A stretch of 31,196 bases of DNA from a virus. The notes under the pieces were generated by a model that was not told the DNA's origin, made no database searches, and saw nothing but the letters and a program-made list of their open reading frames with translations. The DNA is taken from IMG/VR virus record IMGVR_UViG_3300032607_000271, positions 1 through 31,196 of that record; one strand, written 5' to 3'. Shown here piece by piece: positions 27,168 to 31,196 of the stretch (its first letter is position 1; the number at the start of each line of letters is the position of its first letter). Position numbers and translations under genes: made by a program.

Positions 27168-27554
27168 ATGAAAAAACCAACACGCAAATCATTAGTAATA
27201 AAATTAGATACAGTCTTTAGTCAGTATATAAGACGTAAAGATGCTACTGACGATATTGCTACTTGTGTAACTTGTGGTAAAAAAGACCATTGGAAGAAAC
27301 TTCAGAACGGACACTTCATGTCAAGACGCCATTATAATACACGTTGGGACGAAGATAACTGTCACGTTCAATGTTCTGGTTGTAATGTATTTAGAGCAGG
27401 AGAAATATATTTGTACAATAAATACTTATGTACAAAATTTTATAAGAACTTTCCTGATATGTTATATGCAAAATCAAATATAAGTGTTAAATTTACTGAT
27501 GTAGATTTAATTGATATGATAGAAAAATATACTTTGCTTTTAGATTCTTTATAG
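27168..27554 (+). CDS. NinG/Rap-like recombination nuclease, 128 aa
   Basis: The protein matches the lambda NinG (Rap) family: basic N-terminus (KKPTRKSLVIKLDTVFSQYI), a Cys pair C33-x-x-C36 in TCVTCGKK, KLQNGHFMSRRHYNTRWDED (44-63), and a second Cys pair in NCHVQCSGCN (C69-x-x-C72). The four Cys form a zinc site and the NGHF/RRHYNTRWDEDN part is the HNH-like active region. Rap cuts branched DNA, such as D-loops and Holliday junctions, during phage recombination. No in-frame ATG before residue 51 could serve as an alternative start. It fits with Erf, SSB and exonuclease elsewhere in the genome. Confidence 0.85.
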   Translation: MKKPTRKSLVIKLDTVFSQYIRRKDATDDIATCVTCGKKDHWKKLQNGHFMSRRHYNTRWDEDNCHVQCSGCNVFRAGEIYLYNKYLCTKFYKNFPDMLYAKSNISVKFTDVDLIDMIEKYTLLLDSL

Positions 27555-27629
27555 TTTGTTTGTTTAATTGTACTTTTATAGCATACCATAGGAACTGCTT
27601 TTAAGTCTTTTTTTTGATTGTTTGTTGTG

Positions 27630-27664
27630 AAAATGGATACTTTAATTAGTATCCATTTTTTTTT
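27630..27664 (+). terminator. Strong intrinsic terminator after the NinG-like gene
   Basis: A perfect 12-bp stem, AAAATGGATACT (27630-27641) with AGTATCCATTTT (27648-27659), around TTAATT, followed by five more T. The A-tract before the stem could also allow function in the other direction. It insulates the NinG unit from early promoter C, which starts 8 bases later. The 75 bases between 27555 and 27629 hold no other recognisable element. Confidence 0.95.
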
Positions 27665-27671
27665 GCAATAT

Positions 27672-27732
27672 GTTAAAATTTTGTTAAAATTAATTTTTAT
27701 AGTTTTTTATCTTAAAAACAGTTATATATTTG
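27672..27732 (+). promoter_or_regulatory. Early promoter C with tandem GTTAAA element
   Basis: GTTAAA boxes begin at 27672 and 27683, 11 bases apart; TATATTTG at 27725-27732 begins exactly 53 bases after the first box. From 27721 on, 25 bases are identical to promoter A, including TTTGCACTCAACAAACAA at the expected transcription start. It drives the operon from 27756 with Erf, SSB, the RecA-fold ATPase and the sigma-like gene. Confidence 0.9.
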
Positions 27733-27755
27733 CACTCAACAAACAAACAAATATT

Positions 27756-27995
27756 ATGAAAAATACAAGATTTGAAACTGGAAGCATTTACGAAATGAGA
27801 TTTATTACTGATTCTGATTTATCTGCTAAATATATTTGCGTTAAAAGAACCGAAAAAACTGTTACTTTTGAAAGATTTATGAATAGTTCAGATGTAATTT
27901 CTAAAAAGATAAGAATATACGATAATGAGGAGTATGTAGTTACTGCAAATTACAGTATGGCTCCATGTATCAAATCTTCAAGAATAGTAGGGTAA
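27756..27995 (+). CDS. Conserved small protein, 79 aa
   Basis: The frame is open from 27618, but early promoter C and its leader lie in between, so the ATG at 27756 is the start. The protein reads MKNTRFETGSIYEMRFITDS, then DLSAKYICVKRTEKTVTFER, then IRIYDNEEYVVTANYSMAPC. I recall very similar proteins (FxTGSIYEMxFITDSDL) in many Bacteroidetes phages and mobile elements. The beta-rich pattern suggests a small barrel. Function is unknown, but it is the first gene of the recombination operon and so made very early. Confidence 0.75.
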   Translation: MKNTRFETGSIYEMRFITDSDLSAKYICVKRTEKTVTFERFMNSSDVISKKIRIYDNEEYVVTANYSMAPCIKSSRIVG

Positions 27996-28053
27996 TTAAA
28001 AAAAAAGTGGAGCAGAATACTATAAACTGCATAAACAAACAAAAACAAATATT

Positions 28054-28143
28054 ATGAAAAAAAATGTAGAAGATTTAATTATTTCACTTGTATTTATGTG
28101 TGTAATGCTTACAGTAACTTTAGTAATTTTAAACAACTTATAA
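28054..28143 (+). CDS. Small membrane protein, 29 aa
   Basis: Starts after the leader ACAAATATT and ends one base before the next ATG. After MKKNVEDLI there is one hydrophobic helix (ISLVFMCVMLTVTLVILNNL). The good start context and exact packing support it. Early small membrane proteins of phages often act in host takeover or exclusion, but there is no direct evidence here. Confidence 0.5.
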   Translation: MKKNVEDLIISLVFMCVMLTVTLVILNNL

Positions 28144-28144
28144 A

Positions 28145-28324
28145 ATGGAAGATTTATTAGATTTCAACAGATTTAGAATGAATGCAATGCAAACAAGGAT
28201 TTGCGAATTAGAAAGTACATTAACTACTTTAGAAACATACTGCTTTGAATTAGCAGATGACAAATGCCCAAAAGAATATAAGACAGTAATTAAACAAGAA
28301 CTTTATAACTTAAAAATTAAATAA
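28145..28324 (+). CDS. Hypothetical helical protein, 59 aa
   Basis: Begins one base after the preceding stop and ends one base before the Erf gene. The sequence is helical (RMNAMQTRICELESTLTTLE, then TYCFELADDKCPKEYKTVIK). It contains three Cys without a metal-site spacing. Position directly before the annealing protein is the only hint to its role. Confidence 0.6.
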   Translation: MEDLLDFNRFRMNAMQTRICELESTLTTLETYCFELADDKCPKEYKTVIKQELYNLKIK

Positions 28325-28325
28325 A

Positions 28326-28919
28326 ATGGAAAAGACAATTATTCAAATTAACGAGCCACAAATTTTAACATTAAATCAAAAACTATCTTTAATTCAAAAA
28401 GAATTTAAAGCAAACAAGTCTAAATTTAATAGTTTTGGAAAATATAACTTTAGAAGTGCAGAAGATATTTTAGAAGCATTAAAACCTTACAATGAAAAAT
28501 ACAAAGTTAACTTTACAATTACAGAATCAATGGTAGATTCAAACTTCTTACAATTTCCAATGCTGCGTTCTATTGCTTCTATTAACGACGATTTAGACAC
28601 TATTTCTGCTTCAGCAATAGTTGGCGTAGATTTAGAGCAAAAAGGAATGCAAATGCCGCAAAAATTTGGTTCAGCAAGTTCTTATGCTAAAAAATACGCT
28701 TTAGGTAATTTATTGTTAATTGACGATACACAAGATGCAGACGCATCAAATAAGCACGATAATAACGCATCTAAAGACGATAAAAAGTTTTTAAATATAA
28801 ATACACCAGAATACAATAAAGCTGTTGATTACATTAAAAATGGAGGTAATATATCAGCTATTGAAGGAAAGTATAAAATTAGTAAAGAAGTTAAAGAAGA
28901 ATTATTAAAAATAAAGTAA
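28326..28919 (+). CDS. erf: Erf-family single-strand annealing protein, 197 aa
   Basis: Residues 38-54 (FGKYNFRSAEDILEALKP) and 113-140 (KFGSASSYAKKYALGNLLLI then DDTQDADA) are the two hallmark blocks of the Erf superfamily, the second containing the GSAxSYAxRYALxxLLxI signature. The protein anneals complementary single strands in recombination and genome circularisation. A Lys/Asp-rich linker (about 141-155) separates a small C-terminal helical part (YNKAVDYIKNGGNISAIEGK), perhaps a contact for SSB. It lies directly upstream of SSB. Length is normal for the family. Confidence 0.9.
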   Translation: MEKTIIQINEPQILTLNQKLSLIQKEFKANKSKFNSFGKYNFRSAEDILEALKPYNEKYKVNFTITESMVDSNFLQFPMLRSIASINDDLDTISASAIVGVDLEQKGMQMPQKFGSASSYAKKYALGNLLLIDDTQDADASNKHDNNASKDDKKFLNINTPEYNKAVDYIKNGGNISAIEGKYKISKEVKEELLKIK

Positions 28920-28983
28920 TATATTTACAATCTGAAAAGCTGACAACAGAAAAAAAGGTAGGCAAAGTAAAAAAACAAATATT

Positions 28984-29280
28984 ATGAGTGCATTAATTAA
29001 TTTAAGTTTAAGAGTTGACAAATTACCAAAAGAAAAATTTGTAAAGGGAAAAGATGGAGCAGTTTATTATAATTTCACAATAGGTGTAAATGATGAATCA
29101 AATCCTTACGGTCAGAATGTAACCGCTACAGATTCACAAACAAAAGAAGAACGTGAAGCAAAAAAGTCTAAAAACTATTTAGGAAATGGTACTGTAGTTT
29201 GGACAGATGGTAACATTAAAACTGCTGATAAAAAAGTAGAAGCAACTGCAAAAGAAGTAGAATCTGATTTACCTTTTTAA
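28984..29280 (+). CDS. ssb: Single-stranded DNA-binding protein, phage type, 98 aa
   Basis: The first 70 residues have the alternating strands of an OB fold (ALINLSLRVDKLPKEKFVKG, AVYYNFTIGVNDESNPYGQN, GNGTVVWTDGNIKT). The C-terminus is acidic and ends ESDLPF, the conserved SSB tip that recruits repair and replication proteins. It is shorter than bacterial SSB (about 150-180 aa) with a shortened linker. Directly downstream of Erf, with which SSBs of this kind usually pair. The 64 bases before it hold no clear terminator; a TAnnTTTA-like box at 28920-28927 is probably chance. Confidence 0.8.
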   Translation: MSALINLSLRVDKLPKEKFVKGKDGAVYYNFTIGVNDESNPYGQNVTATDSQTKEEREAKKSKNYLGNGTVVWTDGNIKTADKKVEATAKEVESDLPF

Positions 29281-29386
29281 ATTAAATATATAGTGCTTAT
29301 CGCTATCGGTTTTCGGTAGTATCAGGAATAAGTTAAATGTGAGTTCGTCAAGCTATTTATTTTTTTTAAAACAAACAACAAACAAA
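29281..29386 (+). other. Intergenic region with GC-containing hairpin
   Basis: A 106-base gap inside the recombination operon. CTATCG pairs with CGGTAG (one G-T pair) around GTTTT near 29303-29319, in a local sequence unusually rich in G and C (GTGCTTATCGCTATCGG). No T run follows directly, so it is not a convincing terminator; it may be an RNA structure controlling the ATPase gene or an mRNA processing site. The in-frame GTG at 29339 could start the next gene 16 codons earlier, but the ATG at 29387 has the better leader. Confidence 0.45.
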
Positions 29387-30229
29387 ATGGACAAAGAAGC
29401 AAAAAGAATGTTAATGCAGTTATATGAGGAAGAATGTTTCATTAATCCTTTAGATAAAATAGTACAACCAGAACCAGCAATTTCATTTGGTTTTAAAAGT
29501 TATGAAACAAAAGATGGAACTATTGAATATCCAACTCCAATTGGAACATACGGAAACTTTAGTTTTATACAAGCACCACCAAAGAGTAAAAAAACATTTT
29601 TTGTAAGTCTATTATCTGCAGTTTATTTAGCTGGTAATTTAGAATCATTTGCAGGAGATTTAAAAGCAAATAGACAAGGCAAACACTTAATACATTTTGA
29701 TACAGAACAAGGTAATTTTCACGCTGCAAACGTATTTAAACGCCCTATTGATATGACAGGTATTAAAACAGATAAATATCATACTTTGGCGTTGAGACAA
29801 TTATCATTTAAAGAACGTGTTGATTTTATAGAATACTATTTATATGATAAATTAGAAGGTAAAAATATTGGTTTAGTTATTATTGACGGTATTGCAGATT
29901 TATGTTCAGATGTAAATAATATAGAAGAATCAAATGCAGTTGTACAAAAGTTAATGAAATGGACAAAAGAATTAAATTGCCATATAATTACTGTTATTCA
30001 CTCTAATTTTGGAACTGATAAACCGACAGGACATTTAGGTTCATTTTTAGAAAAGAAAACAGAAACTCAAATACAATTAGAGTTGAATACAGTTAATAAA
30101 AAATTAGTTACGGTAAGTTGTAAACGTTCAAGAAATGCATCTTTTGAAAACTTTAGTTTTAAAGTTAATAGTTTTGGATTGCCAGAAGTTGAAGGAGCGT
30201 TTTATGACCCATTAAAAGATATATTTTAA
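29387..30229 (+). CDS. RecA-fold ATPase with divergent Walker A (RepA/KaiC-like), 280 aa
   Basis: The core is a RecA/RepA-like ATPase: NFSFIQAPPKSKKTFFVSLL (57-76) occupies the Walker A place, HFDTEQG (103-109) holds the catalytic Glu (E107), LVIIDG (163-168) is Walker B, and VIHSN (203-207) the sensor motif. Walker A lacks the two usual glycines (A63-PPKSKK-T70 instead of GxxxxGKT) but keeps the Lys-Thr end. In phages such proteins serve as replicative helicase loaders, helicases or recombinases. With no primase-helicase in the genome, it is the best candidate for the phage's own replication motor. It follows SSB in the early operon. Confidence 0.75.
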   Translation: MDKEAKRMLMQLYEEECFINPLDKIVQPEPAISFGFKSYETKDGTIEYPTPIGTYGNFSFIQAPPKSKKTFFVSLLSAVYLAGNLESFAGDLKANRQGKHLIHFDTEQGNFHAANVFKRPIDMTGIKTDKYHTLALRQLSFKERVDFIEYYLYDKLEGKNIGLVIIDGIADLCSDVNNIEESNAVVQKLMKWTKELNCHIITVIHSNFGTDKPTGHLGSFLEKKTETQIQLELNTVNKKLVTVSCKRSRNASFENFSFKVNSFGLPEVEGAFYDPLKDIF

Positions 30230-30230
30230 T

Positions 30231-30329
30231 ATGGAAAATAAAGACAAAATTATATTTGGATTAGAAATAGCATTTTATATTGTCGTAGGTTTTATATGGT
30301 GGTATTCAATAATAAATTTTATATTTTAA
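30231..30329 (+). CDS. Small membrane protein, 32 aa
   Basis: Starts one base after the ATPase stop and ends two bases before the next start. MENKDKIIFG is followed by a hydrophobic helix (LEIAFYIVVGFIWWYSIINF). Trp pair near the membrane border. The packing and the hydrophobic pattern support it; function unknown. Confidence 0.5.
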   Translation: MENKDKIIFGLEIAFYIVVGFIWWYSIINFIF

Positions 30330-30331
30330 TT

Positions 30332-30628
30332 ATGCAAACAACAATAAAAAACCATTTAAACGATTTACAGGTTTCAGCAGCTAAAATGTTACTTTATCAT
30401 TCTGATAATAGAATGTTAATAAGTTACTTTAAAGATTTGAATGAAAAAATTGTATATTTACAAGAGTTAAATAATATAGAACAAAAATATAATTTAACTG
30501 CTATTTCAGATTATATTCAAGAACTAACTAAAATAGATTCTGAATTAACACATATTGACATTTCAATACAATTAAAAGAAATTGCTTCAGAAAAAAAAGT
30601 TGCAAAAGTTAATGCAAAATTATTTTAA
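30332..30628 (+). CDS. Hypothetical helical protein, 98 aa
   Basis: The frame is open from 30296, but the ATG at 30332 follows the preceding stop by two bases and has the usual AATT leader. The product is helical and charged (LQVSAAKMLLYHSDNRMLIS, YLQELNNIEQKYNLTAISDY, IQELTKIDSELTHI) with a basic C-terminus (KKVAKVNAKLF). No motif recognised. It precedes the sigma-like gene by 11 bases and could be a regulator of it, which is speculation from position. Confidence 0.65.
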   Translation: MQTTIKNHLNDLQVSAAKMLLYHSDNRMLISYFKDLNEKIVYLQELNNIEQKYNLTAISDYIQELTKIDSELTHIDISIQLKEIASEKKVAKVNAKLF

Positions 30629-30639
30629 AAATAAATTAT

Positions 30640-31182
30640 ATGAGCGATTATAAATGGCTTGAAAAGGTTGCAAATCATCACAAAGAATGGGTGGAAATAA
30701 TTCATAAATTTGGTGAATATGATTATGCGGAAGACATTGTTCAAGAGTCTTATATCGCTCTTATAAAATATGCTGATGCTGCTAAACTTATTGACTTAAA
30801 TGGAAACGTTAGAAAAGGATATATGTTCTTTACTTTAAAGTCTTTGTTTTTTCAGTTTTATAATAAAAAAATGAAAGTAACAAAAGTCTCAATAGATGGT
30901 TGTTGGGAATTATTTGATGATTCAAATGTTGAAGAACATAATGCCTATAATGACATTTGTATGTTGATAGATTCTGAACTTGAAAATTGGCACTGGTATG
31001 ATAGAAAATTATTTAAACTGTATCGTGATTCTGATATGTCAATGCGTGACATTGCAAAAGAAACAAACATAAGTTTAATATCAATATTTCATTCAATTAA
31101 AAATTACAAAGAAGTTTTAAAAAATAAATTTCAAAAAGATTATACTGATTATATAGAAAACGATTATAATAACATTTATTAA
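30640..31182 (+). CDS. Sigma-70/ECF-like transcription factor, 180 aa
   Basis: Residues 20-75 resemble sigma region 2 (EYDYAEDIVQESYIALIKYA with the AEDIVQExY helix, then GYMFFTLKSLFFQFYNKK). Residues 118-160 form a region 4-like helix-turn-helix (WYDRKLFKLYRDSDMSMRDI, AKETNISLISIFHSIKN). The linker between is acidic, as in ECF sigma factors. By family it would direct host RNA polymerase to specific promoters. It lies at the end of the early operon, at the right time to switch on the TAnnTTTA-type promoters of the structural genes. The stop at 31182 equals 127 at the left end; on the circle the gene runs into the small genes from 140. An alternative is a small terminase-like HTH role. Confidence 0.75.
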   Translation: MSDYKWLEKVANHHKEWVEIIHKFGEYDYAEDIVQESYIALIKYADAAKLIDLNGNVRKGYMFFTLKSLFFQFYNKKMKVTKVSIDGCWELFDDSNVEEHNAYNDICMLIDSELENWHWYDRKLFKLYRDSDMSMRDIAKETNISLISIFHSIKNYKEVLKNKFQKDYTDYIENDYNNIY

Positions 31183-31196
31183 AAACAAAAAAAAAT
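31056..31196. repeat. Right copy of exact 141-bp terminal repeat
   Basis: Identical to 1-141, including the nine-A run before the last T. It contains the last 127 bases of the sigma-like gene and the start of the gene at 140. Taken with the left copy it closes the map. Confidence 0.95.

Noticed and set aside
27618-27755. Upstream extension of the gene at 27756
   Set aside because: The extension contains a terminator stem and the complete early promoter C, so it cannot be translated from the mapped type of transcript.
28920-28927. TATATTTA box before the SSB gene as a promoter
   Set aside because: It lacks the upstream elements of both promoter classes and the fixed 25-base spacing to the ATG; such octamers are expected by chance in this composition.
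29303-29330. Hairpin in the gap before the RecA-fold ATPase as a terminator
   Set aside because: The stem is short with a G-T pair and no T run follows directly; listed only as an RNA structure of unknown role.
1-31196. tRNA genes, CRISPR arrays, insertion sequences, integrase and attachment sites
   Set aside because: I looked for cloverleaf-like GC-rich stretches, regularly spaced repeats, transposase or recombinase motifs and found none. The only long exact repeat is the terminal overlap.

Overview
The window is most likely the complete genome of a small tailed phage (siphovirus type) of a Bacteroidetes host, probably Flavobacterium or a close relative. The first 141 bases (1-141) are repeated exactly as the last 141 (31056-31196), so the contig closes into a circle of about 31,055 bp. 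The host assignment rests on the very AT-rich sequence, A-rich leaders without Shine-Dalgarno sequences, Bacteroidetes-type -7 boxes (TAnnTTTG), and many proteins that resemble, from memory, phages of Flavobacteriia. Every convincing gene is on the + strand, genes are packed with 1-30 base overlaps, and no gap reaches 300 bases. I see no integrase, repressor, tRNA or CRISPR array, so nothing points to lysogeny.

Layout. (1) About 140-1713: small early genes of unknown function, directly downstream (through the circle junction) of a phage sigma-like gene, ending in a terminator. (2) 1751-6670: early/middle region with a 5'-3' exonuclease, a GT-A glycosyltransferase of the TET-associated type with a small partner, a PD-(D/E)XK-like protein, a DnaA domain IV-like protein and a MazG-type pyrophosphohydrolase. 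(3) 6720-8155: small and large terminase subunits. (4) 8313-9732: a block with its own early-type promoter, ending in a calcineurin-like phosphoesterase. (5) 9832-16247: tail genes, starting with a tail assembly chaperone that carries a -1 frameshift extension and ending with the tape measure. (6) 16293-19233: XkdF-like protease, a Cys-rich small protein, a scaffold-like protein, major capsid and tail tube, the last two each followed by a strong terminator. (7) 19331-25682: portal (with a MuF-like tail), connector, fibre and fibre accessory genes. (8) 25684-26974: lysis cassette of holin, XhlA-like membrane protein, GH24 lysozyme and a probable unimolecular spanin. (9) 26975-27167: T-rich noncoding region with a 19-bp direct repeat. 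(10) 27168-31182: NinG-like nuclease, then an early operon with Erf annealing protein, SSB, RecA-fold ATPase and a sigma-like factor.

Working model. Three early promoters (upstream of 1842, 8408 and 27756) share a tandem GTTAAA element placed exactly 53 bases before TATATTTG. A different set of three putative promoters (before 6720, 9832 and 19331) has a TAnnTTTA box ending exactly 25 bases before the ATG and opens the structural gene blocks; the sigma-like protein at the end of the early operon is the obvious candidate to read them. DNA replication seems to lean on the host: there is no polymerase, primase or canonical helicase, but there are Erf, SSB, NinG, an exonuclease, a DnaA-like protein and a RecA-fold ATPase. 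The glycosyltransferase suggests a modified genome, yet no recognisable base-hydroxylating or methylating enzyme is present.
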